From NCBI GenBank assembly GCA_028456385.1, contig JALNQF010000367.1:1-39759 (forward strand): 39,759 nt of DNA, in the 5' to 3' direction. Below, piece by piece: positions 21,560 to 33,269 of this stretch; the stretch's first letter is position 1, and every line of letters begins with the position of its first letter. Below the pieces are notes generated by a model. It did no database searches and was not told the origin of the DNA. It saw only the letters and a program-made list of their open reading frames with translations. Position numbers and translations under genes: made by a program. The DNA comes from Ophiosphaerella korrae. Taxonomy: Eukaryota > Ascomycota > Dothideomycetes > Pleosporales > Phaeosphaeriaceae.

Positions 21560-24500
21560 AGTAGCTAAGATTATCTTCTAGTTTCTATATATTTTCTTAT
21601 AGTTATCTTTTCTTGTTTATACTTATCTAATTTACTAAGTAGTAGTTCCTTCTATTATAGAACTAGTATACTAAGATTTCTTTAACTTCTTATTCCTCTT
21701 ATTCTCTATACGTGTTTACTTTATATACTAGTAGTTCTACGTCTTATAGTACTCTTTCTAGTAGTAATATATAGAATATAGGGTATATCCTTATCTTATC
21801 TAGTAGCTTTAATTTAAATATAACTAGTATAACTTTTTTCTTAATTTTGTATAGTCTTATCTTAACGTAGTCTAGTTTTAAACTTAGTCTCTTGCTTTTA
21901 ATATTTTTTTATACTAACTATACTTTTTCTCTCTCTCTAAATTAGGGTCCCTTTTTATATTTCTTGTTATAGTATTTTGTTATTTAATTATATAGGAATT
22001 CTACGTCCTATCTTAATTAATTATATATATCTTTTAGTCTATTAGTAAGGTTTTCTCTTTTTAAGGACTAAGATATTTATTCTCTTAGTATTCTATATAT
22101 ATTAGGGTTAAATCTATAGTTTATAAAGAAAGGTAATACTCTTATTACTATATTTTTTACGCTATTATATACTAGTTATACTATAGGTAATAACTATACC
22201 TAGTTATTCTAGTTATAGTTAAGGTAGTATCTTAGGTACTATTTAACTATCTAATTTATTTGTTCTAACTATCTATCTATCTATAAGTAGTATACTATAG
22301 ATATTACGTATCTAATTTCTAATTACGCTATTATTATTCTCTATAGTTTTAATATAAATTGTACGTCTCTATCTATAATAATCTTATCTAGTAGTCTATA
22401 TTAGCTAATTATAGTTCCTAGAACCTAATATATAGTAACCTCTATCTTACTTTTCTCTTTATATAGTCTAAAGTATAAGTACTTTATAAGTTTATCTACT
22501 ATTATTAGGATTCTATTATACTTAACTCCTAATATTAAGTCTTTAGACTTAAGTAGCTTTGTAATAAAGTCTATTATAATAACTCTTTATAGTTATTTTA
22601 GTACTTCTATTAGTTATAGTATTCTATATAGTACGTATTTACTATACTTATTTCTCTAGTATTTTATATAGTCTTGTATTACTTCTTCTACTAGTTATCT
22701 TACTTTTAGGATATAGTAATCCTATAGTAGTCTATTTAATATTTTCTTAATACTTTAGTAGCTATATACTAGTAATTTATAGAATTATCGTATAAATCTT
22801 CTTTAGATTTTCTTTAGAATATATATTCTTCTATAGGCTTATACAAGTCTTTTTTAGATCTCTAATTTTTTTATTTCTTTAGATACTTCTTATATTATTT
22901 TCTAAATCTATTTATTTAGCTTACTACTCTTTCTTTTAAGTGTTGCAGCTATTTTAGGTGTATTTAGGACTAAGTGTCCTTCCTTGTTTTTAACTAGAAC
23001 TATTCTAGTAGCGCTTACTTCTTTTTATAAGTCTAGTCTTCTACTAAAGGCGTCTATAAATTAATTTTCTTTCCCTTTTATATATATAATCTCTATATTA
23101 AATATTAATAGGAATTCCTACTATCTTATATATTATTATAATAGTTCCTTATTTATTATAAATCCTATAAGATTCCTATAGTTTATATAGACCTTCGTTT
23201 AATATTTTACTCCTTGTAGGTATACTCTCTATTATTTAAATACTTTATAGATTACTAGTATTTCTTTATTATAGATTAGGTAATTAAGCTCTACTAGCTT
23301 TATTTTCTTAGAGTAGTACTTAACTAAGTGTTCCTTTTTAGTTTCTAGGTCTTCTTGTGTTAGTACTATTCTATAGACTAAGTTAGATGCGTTTGTTTTT
23401 ACTATTACTAGTAGGTCTAAGTTATATATTCTAATATCTAGGTTTTTTATAAACTTCTTTTTAATCTTTTTAAATACTTTATCGCACTCTTTTATCTATT
23501 TAAATAGCGTGTCTTTCTTTATAAGCTTTGTTATTAGTTCTATATCTTTAGACTATCTTACTATTAACTTTTTATAAAAGTTAGCTAGGCTATAAAATTA
23601 TTATACCTCTCTTAAATTCTTTAGTGTTAGCTATTTGTTAATTAAGTTAATCTTTTCGAGGTTAATCCTAATTTTTCCTAGTTTAATAATAAATCTAAGG
23701 AAATCTATTTCTTTTATATAGAATTTGTATTTTCTTATTTTAAGAAATAGTTTATTTTCTACTAGTTTTTCTAGTACCTTGTATATATATTATATATATT
23801 CTTCCTCTATTTCTAAAAATATAAAGATATTATCTAGATATATAAATATAAATTTATCTAAGTACTCTCTTAGTACTATATTAATTCTTTCTTAAAATAT
23901 AGCTAGTGCGTTTATTAAACTAAAAGGTATAACTATGTATTTATATAGTTTATACTATATTCTAAATACTATTTTCTATTTATTACCTTTCTTAATACTA
24001 ATTTAATAGTAGGCGTTTTAGATATCTAGTTTTATAAAGATTTTTACTTTTTATAGCCTATCTTATATTATATCTATTTGTAGTAAGAGGTATTAGTTCT
24101 TGTTTATAATTACGTTAGTTTTTTAGAAGTCTACGTAGGGCCTTTTATTACTTATCCCTTTTTTATCTATAAATATAAGTCTATATACTACTAAGGATTT
24201 AGATTCTTATATCTATCTTTTCTTTAGTGCGTTTTTAATAAACGTTTATTTAATCTTAGATTCTTCTTCTATTTTTCTATAAACTAGGCTCTATCTTACG
24301 TCTTTATCTTCCTTTAGATCTATCGCTAAATCCTATAGTTAATATTCTAGAAGGTAATCTTTAGGTTCTATAAGCTATTTTTCTTATTTCTTATATTCTT
24401 CTAGGAATTCTCCTTTATAAGTACTTATATTAGCCCTTAGCTTTTCTATCTTGTTATAGCTAATTTTGCCTATTCTCTAATTAATATATAGATTAGCTAT

Positions 24501-25900
24501 CTATAACTATAGTATTTCTACTATAATTTTTTATTTGTTATTAATTATTGTTATGTCTATAACTAGATTGTTAATCTTTATCTCTTTTAGTTTAAGTGTA
24601 GAGGGAACTGTTTTAAACCTAATTAGTTCTTAGAATAGTTTTCCTTTAATTATACTTAGTTATTAAGAGTACTTCTTTACTATATACTTTATTCTTTATA
24701 TTTCTATAAACTTCTTTAATATAAAGTTTCTTGTAGCTCTACTATTAATTATTAACTATACTTTCTTTCCTTAGTATATACTTATTTTTGTAATATATAG
24801 GCCTCTTATACCTTCTAGCTTTTCTTACTTAGGTATCTTAGTAAATTATCTATCTTTCTAGGGCTATAGCCTTACTCTAAGTTTATATTCTTTATATTTT
24901 AGATATTTATTGTGCGTATATTTATACTATAGTCTTCCTAGGACGTATTTTTTAGATAGTTTATATCCTAGCCTTATTACTAGGTATCTATCTTCTAGGG
25001 TTATTTCTTATCCTTAGATGTCTTCTACTAGAATTACTCTTATATAGTTATAGCCTTATCTCTTTATAGGCTATATACTATTATTTACTTTAGAGTTCTT
25101 ATATATTACGTAATTCTTCTCTAAGTATAATATCTATAATACTTCGAAATATACTAGGTGTTTTAGATCTATTATCTTGTCGTCCCCTTTCTAGTATTTA
25201 TCTTTCTTAGGTGTATTAGTAGTTAGGATATAGTATACTACTAGTACTCTTAGTATATAAGCTTTATTAATCTATCTTATTCTTCTTATAAGGTATTACT
25301 ACTCTTTTTATATAGGTATCCTTCTTACTATAACTATATATTACTTTATCTATTCTTAAAATAGTATAAACTATATCTCTTTAGGATTACGTTCTTTCTA
25401 GTCTTTATACGCTTCCTCTATACTTATAACTAGTAAGTATTTCTAAACGAACTTCTATTTTTTATTTTATTCTTCTATATCTAATATTATATAGCTATTA
25501 TAGCTATATATCTTTAGCTAAGTATACTCTATACCTTTTATACTTATTTACTTTTTACTTTTTTACGTTTCTTTAGAAGAAGCTATAGTAGTCTCTTTAT
25601 CTAGTGCTAGTCTTTTAGCCTAGATTAATAGTACTAAGAGCTCTTCTCTCTCTAAGTCTTCTATTAGTAAGTCTATTACGTAGGTAGTTTCTTTTAGCTA
25701 CGCTTTTATTTGTTCTTTTTTTATTATAGCTACTCTCTATTTACTATATAGAAAATATCCTACTCTTTATTTACTAGAAAGATGTATATAGTAGTTGTTA
25801 TTATAATAAAAGGTCTAGTTAAGTATTATATATTGTATTTCTTTACTCCTAGCTACTTTCTCTTAAGGTTTAGCCTATACTTATAGTACTTCTTTTTTTT
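21560..25900 (-). pseudogene. pol: pol of chromovirus copy 2
   Basis: Same domains as copy 1, read on the minus strand. The chromodomain is at about 21563-21740. The integrase DDE core has IIDFITK near 22560-22585 and the second Asp near 22366-22385, with the zinc region at about 22660-22860. The RT box YLDNI is near 23827-23845, with the second catalytic Asp again read as Asn. The protease NSRAT is at about 24735-24750. The region 24940-25190 is present here and deleted in copy 1. Stops are TAA/TAG. Confidence 0.87.
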
Positions 25901-27030
25901 TCTTAGTTATTTTTAACTAAGTTTTCTTATCTTTTTTATAGTCCTTACTTCTATAGTCTTTTATAAAGTGTCCTAGTTTTCTATATTTATAGTATACTAT
26001 ATCTTGTTTCTTTTTTAATTAGTAGTCTTTTACGTAGTAGCCTTTTTTACTATAGTTAAAGTACGTAAAGTCTTTATTCTTCTTATTCTTCTTATCCTTA
26101 TTTGTATTAAGGATTATAGGGTCTCTAGTATCCTAGTTTCTAGTTTAGTTGCTATACTTGTTCTTTTTCTATTCTCGAAGATTATTATTAATTTAAATTA
26201 CCTATTATTTTAGGGCTTCTAATATCCTTAGTTTTTCTATATAGATTATTTTATATTAGATTTTCTTGTTTAGTCTTTATTTAAATTATAATATAAAGGC
26301 TAACTTATTTTATTCTACATTTTATAATAGTTATTTAAACTATAATATATACTCTAGTATACTTTTTTGTTATATAAGTCTTTTAAGTTATTCTTTAGCT
26401 TATTAGGTAATATCTATATCCTTAAAGGCTACTCTTATTTACCTAGTAAAGTATTCGTAACTTCTAAAAATAGCTCTAGTTTCGTCCTTCTAGTATATTA
26501 GAGTGTGTATTGTATAATCTATCTAGTAAGGTTTAAACTATCTTATTATATTCTTTTCGAGATACATTCTAATATATATTACCTTCTTTTCTTCTATATT
26601 AAAGTATAGTACTTATACATCTATTTAAAGTTATACTAATACTATAAAGGGTCTTAGTTCTTCCTATATTCTATTATACTTTCTAAAGATAGGTATCTTA
26701 GGTAGTTTCTTTATTACACTTATCTCTAGTTATTGTATAATTAGTTCTATCTAATTCTAACCTTTAATAATAGCTTTAATCTATACCTTATTCTACTTTA
26801 TATAATCTTAGAGTTTCTTGTTCTACGTCTCTAAGGCTTTAATTACTATCTTTATATCTTCTTTATTATCTATTAGTTTATTAATATAATCTTTAATAGT
26901 TTCTTATATAGTACTATCTAATTTATAGATACTTGTAGGTACCTTAGTACTTCTTTTAGTTAAACTTTCTACTATCGTATTAGTTAGACTATACACTACT
27001 TACGCTTTACTCCTTTTAATAACTAGATTA
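25901..27030 (-). pseudogene. gag: gag of chromovirus copy 2
   Basis: Minus-strand counterpart of the copy 1 gag. The second zinc knuckle (about 25950-25996) retains its His as GGACAC, where copy 1 has Tyr, which confirms the RIP reading of the motif. The first knuckle is at about 26030-26072. The N-terminal helical region runs towards the 5' LTR at 27037. Confidence 0.8.
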
Positions 27031-27036
27031 GTAAGG

Positions 27037-27419
27037 TGTTATAGGTGTTACTAGGGTCGACTTCCTAATACCTAATTAGGGTATTAGTAGATTAAGAGGT
27101 AATAACAAAGGCTTATGTAGTAATCTACAATAAACTATAAATAATAGAAGATATTTTATAACTATCTTGTATTAGCGCTCTATAGTTAAGAGATTAGATT
27201 ACTAATAATATCTTAATAATACGCATTCTATTAACTATATACTTATTATAATCTATAATCTATTAATACTAAAAGTCTATAGATTATAGATTACTCTAGG
27301 TATTCTAATTATGCGTAGTCTCCTAATTAAGTTCGTACTCCTTAGGGTTATATAAGTCTAAGTCTATAATTATAAGACTAATTAGTTCTATTTATAGCTC
27401 TTCTATTACTATTATAATA
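27037..27419 (-). repeat. 5' LTR of chromovirus copy 2
   Basis: 383 bp. The inner edge on + reads aagg|tgttataggtgttactagggt. The outer edge is attataata before the tagta duplication. It is the least mutated LTR in the window and has the single-copy form of the internal block. Confidence 0.9.
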
Positions 27420-27424
27420 TAGTA
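27420..27424. repeat. Target-site duplication, right (copy 2)
   Basis: tagta, identical to 20421-20425. Confidence 0.85.
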
Positions 27425-27616
27425 CTTAAGTACCTATTAACTATAGATTTTAGTAAGATCTCTAATTATCTACCTATTTAGCTTATTTAGAGTAGTTAGT
27501 TTATATTAAGTATTCTACTATATTCCTCTCTACTAAAGTAGTTAAAATAAGACTAGATTATAGAAAATATCTAGGTATATAGCTATATTATATAGAGCTA
27601 GTTTACTTACTTTTAA

Positions 27617-27826
27617 TACTAGTAGCTAGAGCGTACTTAGAGATTACTAGAGCTCTAATAGCTTCTAGCTTCTTAGTAAGTTTAGTTATAGTAGCTAAGT
27701 TAATCTTATTCTAGATATTATAGACTATATATCTTAACTATAGCTAAGTTAGCTATACTATATAGTTAGTGTTAGTTTTTAATATTATAGTTAGATCGCG
27801 ATAAGATAAGCTAGTTATATTAAGTT
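27617..27826 (-). repeat. Third copy of the 10-kb repeat unit
   Basis: Matches about 10020-10240 in the same orientation. Shared blocks include actatagctaagttagctat and ttagatcgcg followed by ataagataag. It is more diverged than the two palindrome arms are from each other. It shows that the unit is dispersed and is not only a local palindrome. Confidence 0.7.
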
Positions 27827-28128
27827 AGATTAGGAGCTACTAGTGCGTAGGAAATTAGTACTTTCGAAGATACTTAGTTTAATACTTAAGTTAATACTTA
27901 GTTTTAGTTTAAAGTAGTAAGTATAAGCTATAATATATTAAATCCTCTATATTACTATATAGAAAATAGTGTCTCTATCTAAACGCGTTTCTACTATCTT
28001 CTATCTACTACTATATCTTACCTCTACTAGAGCTAATATCTATACTACCTATTAAGCCTATTAAGCTTACGCTCTAGTATACTTACTATAGGCTTAGCTC
28101 GAGCTATAGTTAACGCGTAGTATATAAA
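27827..28128. other. No feature recognised
   Basis: AT-rich, with some surviving CG-containing blocks (acgcgttt, tcgagc). No frame or repeat could be supported. Confidence 0.35.
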
Positions 28129-28132
28129 GGTA

Positions 28133-28243
28133 AGAACTTTAGGAATATTAAAGACTATAAGAGCTTTAAGAACTTTAAGAACTTTAGAAACTTTAAGAAC
28201 TTTAGGAACTTTAATAGAGTTTAAGAACTTTTAAGGATTTTAG
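28133..28243. repeat. Minisatellite, 9-bp unit aactttaag
   Basis: About ten imperfect tandem copies of aactttaag/aactttagg, densest at 28161-28215. The 9-bp period keeps a reading frame, so a low-complexity protein repeat is possible, but no flanking frame supports it. Confidence 0.8.
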
Positions 28244-28639
28244 GAGCTAGTATAGCTACTTAGAGTAGCTCTACTTATAGTAACTACTTAGCTAACTATA
28301 GTTAGCCTAGATATTAAACTATCTAAATATAGATAGCCTATCTCTTAAGAGCTAATACTCTACTACTTTAATTATATTATATAGAGTAGAAGCTAATAGA
28401 ATTATTATAGCGTTAGGTATTAGTAAGCTAAATTTCTACCTAGGAATAAGTTAGGTTCGTCTAGCTTAAAACCTCTTATAATCTAGAATAGTAACTTAAA
28501 CTTATATTTTGCTAATTATTCTAAGATAGTTTTCTTCTATTATTCTTGTTATTATATAGCTAATTACTTAGAGTAGTTATTAAAAAGCTAGAAGAACTAG
28601 ATATTTTATATACGTGTGTATATATATATAAGAGAGAGA
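28244..28639. other. No gene recognised
   Basis: Nothing recognised beyond a short (TA)n run at about 28618-28632. Confidence 0.35.
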
Positions 28640-29060
28640 AGTAACTTAGTCTCTTGTTTAGAGAAATAGTAAAATATACTCTAAAGTATTTACTAATATT
28701 TATATTATAATTATATCTTAATTCTACTAACTTAATATTACTATCTTATATAAAGAGTATATAAACGCTATCTAGCTATATAGCTCTTATAGTTGTATTA
28801 GTTCTAGGCTATATTGTAATAAGAACTAATTTATCTAAGAAAACTTATTAATTAGTTACTAAAATAAGTTAATTATTTTAGGTAAGGGCGTACAAGGATA
28901 ATATTTCTATCCTAAGAAGCTATAGAAAGCTACTATTATTACAAAATAGTACTATATAGCGCGATATACAAATCCTAAGCTAATTAGTCGAGTAGTATAG
29001 TAAAAATAGCGTTTAGCTATTTTAATATTTTAGTAACGTCTATAATAGTTATAAACTAAA
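28640..29060 (+). pseudogene. Unrecognised coding relic
   Basis: A + frame of about 400 bp with TAA/TAG stops only, including KLIILGKGVQG, YFYPKKLQKATIITK and ARYTNPKLISRVV, counting stops as Gln. It looks protein-like but no family was recognised. It may belong to the same gene as the relic at 29460. Confidence 0.4.
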
Positions 29061-29459
29061 GTAAGTAAGAATTTATATAATTATAATATTGCCTACTTTC
29101 TACTAAGATAGATACTCTCCTTATTTAATAGATTATAAAAACTATAGACTTATATAAGAGATTCTAGCTTCTTAGCGTTAGTTTTATTATATAATCTTTT
29201 TACGCGTCTAAGTTACTATTAATACTATTAGTTAGATTAGTAAAGCTTTTAAAGAGTTACCTAATATACTATAGTAACTATCTAGCTTAGAACTATAGCC
29301 TATATCTAGTTACTAAACTTCTAATAGCTTATATAGATATTACTAGTAACGTAAAGTAGTATAGATAAATACTAAAGTATATTATAAGCTAATACTTTGT
29401 ATTATAGCTTTTATATATTAAGAACGCTTTAGAGAGTAAATACTTAAACTATATTAGGT
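29061..29459. other. Probable coding continuation, unassigned
   Basis: A frame rich in Leu, Gln and Tyr can be followed on + but shifts at least once. No motif was recognised. Confidence 0.3.
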
Positions 29460-29965
29460 TTAATATAGTATATAGCCCTAAGTAGTACTTCTACTACACT
29501 TTAATATATACGTAACTTACTCTAAGTAGTTTTATAGTCTAACTTATACTTAGTACTCTTATCTTTAATAAATTACTTATAAAGTAAGAGTTAGGATTTA
29601 TACTAGTCTTCTTACTAATAAATACTTTAGTACTTATAATACCTATAGAAGAGACTAAAGTAATTACTATACTAGCTTATATACTTCTAGAGAAGAGCTT
29701 ATTTTACTCTACTTACGTAATATAATTAGTTATAGCTAGGCTAAGATCTCTAAAAAAATAGAAAACTATAATAATATAAAGAGAATATTATATAAATCTT
29801 TACTACTAGACTTCTAGATAAAGTCTTACTATATTTATTTAAGATAAAGCTTAATAGATACTAAGGAAGTAAAGTAGAAAAATAAATAGGCTATTAGAAA
29901 GGTAGTAAAAGAATTATCTTAACTAGAGAGCCTACTAGGTAATTTAAACATATTTTATAGTTCTT
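29460..29965 (+). pseudogene. Unrecognised coding relic with hydrophobic and basic parts
   Basis: About 500 bp in one + frame. The first part is hydrophobic (LGFILVFLLINTLVLIIPIEET). It continues TKVITILAYILLEKSLFYST, and then a basic helical part (VIARLRSLKKQK, IIIQREYYINLYY, RKINRLLER). Stops are TAA/TAG. The pattern suggests a real protein, but the family is not recognised. Confidence 0.42.
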
Positions 29966-31379
29966 AGCTAAGAGAAATAGTTTTAAAATAAGAGGAAGAG
30001 TTTATAATTAAACTAATAGTAACTAGAAATTAATATTAAATAGTTTTTAATAGATATAAATATTATAGAAGAGATTATTTTATACTATCTTAGGGCTCTA
30101 ATAGAGATATGTATAGTATTTTAAGTTTAAGTATACTTAACAATAATAGTAATTATAACTAAAGTATCTACTCTAGAAGTAGAGGGCTTTATATAGCTAA
30201 TTATATATAATATCTATTTCTATATTAACTATATAAATAGGACTTAGTCTCTCTATTAATAGTAGGTTTAGCTAAAAGGCTAGTAAAAGCTTACTCTCTT
30301 ACTACTAATATCTCTAGTAGTACTAATAGTAGGTACTACTTACTTATAGCCCTAGCTACTACTAATATAAAAATACTATAGTACTATAGGTCCTAGCTAA
30401 TAATATAGTATTATCTTTAATAGATTATATAATAGACCTAGCTAGAGCTAGGCTTATTAAAAAAATAAATAAAGTTGTCTTTTTTAGGGTATACTCTCTC
30501 TAATAGTAATAGCTAGTAATACGCTAAACGCGTATATAATCTATATAGTTTATTAATATTAACGTCTAGGCCTAGTTTTATATTAACGTTAGACTAGCTC
30601 GTAGACTAATAATAACTACTACTTAAATAAGTTACTACTAGCAAGGGTATAGCTTATAGACTATAGCTAATAGTACTCTCTTCTTATAGCTAGACTAGAG
30701 ACTCTAAGCTCTTTCTTACGTTAGCTCCTTTTATTATAACCTTAACTTCGTTAATTATAGAATACTACTTAACTAAATATATAAGAAATATTATAGTAGT
30801 AAGCTAAAGCTAGTAAAATATAGAATAGGTTAGGCTATATTAGCCTACTTACAACTAATTTCTAATAGTAATTAAAGTAATTTAGTAGTAAATATTACTA
30901 CTAGCTATAAAGAGGATAGCTAACACGTACTAGCTATAAGGTTATAAAGTAGTAAATTCTATAGAGTTAAATCGCAAAGGCTTTAGAGTTAGAGCTAGTC
31001 TACTTACTAAGGCTCTATATAGCTATAGATCTAATAGCTACCTAGAAATAAATTATATACTAACTAGTATAGGTAAAAGAAGTTAGAACGTAGAGAGAAG
31101 ATAAGAGGTCTATTATTAATAAAAGAAAGAGGTAAGAGGTAACTTTTTTTACCTAGGAGTAGGGTACTCTACTACCTTAATAAAAATAACTAAGTAGACT
31201 TATAATCTTAGCAAAACCTTATATCTTTATTCTATTATTAATTTTAGTTTATTATTAGCTAGTAATATAGCTAAAAGAAGAATTCCTAGACCTATATAAA
31301 TAAAATAAGCTTACTTCTAACTTATCTTTACGTCTTAATTCTAAAGCTATAAAACCTCCTATACTAATATATATACTTA
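29966..31379. other. Weak coding relics, unassigned
   Basis: + frames with RIP-type stops occur at about 30090-30420 (containing STLEVEGFI) and at about 30910-31140 (ending in a very basic KKLERREKIRGLLLIKERGK segment). No family was recognised and frame continuity was not established. 31150-31379 shows nothing. Confidence 0.3.
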
Positions 31380-31612
31380 TAAGATAGTACTATAGATATC
31401 TAATATATATTACTATAAGTATATCTTGTTATTAAGATATAATTAATAGAGATAGTAGTTAAGCTAATCTCTTTTCTTAATATACTATAAGTACTTCCTC
31501 CTAAAATATTTAGTAAGATCTCCTAAGATATAGAATAAGTATATACGTACTTCTATAAGTAGACTCTAGTTACTTAAGTAAATAAAATATATCTTTAGCT
31601 TTACCTCCTTAT
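31380..31612 (-). pseudogene. DUF3435 recombinase relic, copy A (C-terminal zinc-finger end only)
   Basis: The minus frame reads LKIYFIYLSNQSLL, then RIYLFYILGDLTKYFRRKYL and, further on, NKIYLQQYILDIYSTIL. These align with the C-terminal ends of copies B and C. In the ancestral protein the Tyr codons at the key positions would be Cys and His, forming two Cys-Cys-His-His zinc-finger-like units, as usual for the C-terminus of the DUF3435 family. The copy stops at the recurrent motif beginning at 31613, so the rest was cut off by an insertion or rearrangement. Only about 75 codons remain. Confidence 0.72.
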
Positions 31613-31643
31613 ATACTACTACTATTATAAGTAGATATACGTT
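31613..31643 (+). repeat. Recurrent terminal motif, site 4
   Basis: ctactattataagtagatat followed by acgtta. It matches the last 23-25 bp of sites 1-3 and lies exactly where the homology of DUF3435 copy A ends. Confidence 0.6.
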
Positions 31644-31985
31644 AGAGTATATATAAAAGAGCGCCTAGGTAAAGATTTAAAGTATTTCTTAAGTAGTATA
31701 TTAATATAGTAAGTATAAGACAAGATAGTATAAAAAGCTATTTTAAGTATACTAGTATTACTATAGAAGAGCCTTAAAAAAGAACGTGTATAACTTACTA
31801 TTATAGTAGTTCTAAGTAGTAGAAAAACTCTATAAGCTTATATATTACGCGTAAAGAGCTTAGTTAAGAGTTTTAATACTAGTAGAAGATAGTACTTTAA
31901 TCTATATACTATATACTATAATTAGTATTATTAATTACTAGGCTAACTATAAGTAGAGTAATAGTAAGAGTAAATAGTAAGAGTA
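31644..31985. other. No gene recognised
   Basis: Sequence between the motif and the next relic. A short tandem of tagtaagagtaaa (two units) lies at 31963-31992. Nothing else was recognised. Confidence 0.35.
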
Positions 31986-31989
31986 AATA

Positions 31990-32640
31990 GCTTTTACTTA
32001 CTAACTCTCTTACCTTATATTACTTATCTCTTAGTCTACTTAGTATTACTCTTAACTCTAATCCTTTACTAGAATATCCTTCTATCTACTAGATACTAAT
32101 AGTACTTGTACTAGCTTTATAAGTAATTATCTAATTTAATCTATTATATATATCTACTTACTAGATACCTTTAATACTCTTCTAACTATACTAAATACTC
32201 TTATAGTAGCTCTAGCTATCTAAAGTCTATATTTTCCTATCTTCTAATACTTCCTTTACTAATACTACTACTAGCGCAGCCCTAGAGTATTATACTAATA
32301 CCTAGTACTAAGATAGTCTTAGTAATACTAGCTTTAGTAATATATACCTCTAGTATTATTACTAGCACTTTTAGCTCTATAGAGACTCGAATACTATATA
32401 GCTCTTTACTTATTATACTAAGTTTACTAAAGCTAATAGCGTAAGTATCTATATAAGTATAGTATAGTAGTAGAATTACCCTCCTAATATTATAGTAGTC
32501 TAAGCAATTATTAATAAGCCTCTAGTATAAATAACCTTATAATATACCTTCTAGGTTTATCTCTTAGACGTAGCCTATAGTATATAGGCAAGTCTACTAT
32601 AAGATAATATTATTATCTAGCTAGCTACTATCTATAGCTA
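31990..32640 (+). pseudogene. Unrecognised Ser/Thr-rich coding relic
   Basis: A + frame of about 650 bp with TAA/TAG stops only. A Ser/Thr/Asn-rich centre (SSNTSFTNTTTSAALEYYT) is followed by YYTKFTKANSVSIYISI and QNYPPNIIVVQAIINKP. This suggests a disordered region followed by a folded one. No family was recognised. It is opposite in strand to the flanking DUF3435 copies. Confidence 0.4.
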
Positions 32641-33269
32641 TTAAGATAGCAAGTACTACCTCTTTAATAGTAAGTAGCCTCTTTTACTACCTCTTTATTT
32701 ATAGTACTAACTTAATACAAAGAAATATCTACTTTAGTCTTTATAAGAACCTCTAAAGTAGTTAATAGTACTTTATTAACTAGTTACTATATATACTTTA
32801 TATTTACTAGTATATATTATCTAATAATTAAGCTCTTCTTCTTACTAAGTATTTTTACTAAAGATAGTTTAAAACTAACTACGTTTAGCTTATAAGTAAT
32901 AAAGATAATAAGTTAGAAGATTAAGCGTATAAAGCTATAGCTTACTAACTTCTAGTAGGAAATAATAGATAATATACTTAAACTTAAGTATAAAGGTATT
33001 AGGTATATAAAATAACTACTACGCTTACTATATACCTCTTAGCCTTAGTACTTTCTTTTTCTACTTAGTATTATAAGTACTTAGAGCCTACTAACTATAA
33101 TAGATCTACGTTTAAGTAATAAATAGAAAAATAGATAAGAGAAATATAATTGTCTTAAAAGTTTACTAAAGTTCTAGAATAAGAAATATAGATAGTACTT
33201 ACTAGTTATAAGAAATTATAGACTCTAAAAAACTTACTCTTATAAGCTTAAGAAGAGACTATACTATAT
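32641..33269. other. No gene recognised
   Basis: AT-rich spacer between the + strand relic and DUF3435 copy B. No frame or repeat could be supported. Confidence 0.35.

Larger units (their letters stand above)
20426..27419 (-). mobile_element. Full-length Ty3/gypsy chromovirus, copy 2 (RIP-inactivated)
   Basis: A 6994-bp element of the same family as copy 1, in the opposite orientation. The LTRs are 20426-20856 (3') and 27037-27419 (5'), with perfect TAGTA duplications. The less damaged 5' LTR shows the inner terminus as tgttata on +, which gives TGTTATA...TATAACA as the inferred LTR ends. It keeps about 204 bp between gag and protease that copy 1 has lost, and more TG than the rest of the window. 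The element is non-functional through in-frame stops. Confidence 0.93.

Noticed and set aside
28133..28243. CRISPR-like array
   Set aside because: The units are 9 bp with no spacers, and the genome is fungal.
29460..29965. A fourth DUF3435 copy on the + strand
   Set aside because: The basic helical part was compared with the family's C-terminal region and does not match its motif order.
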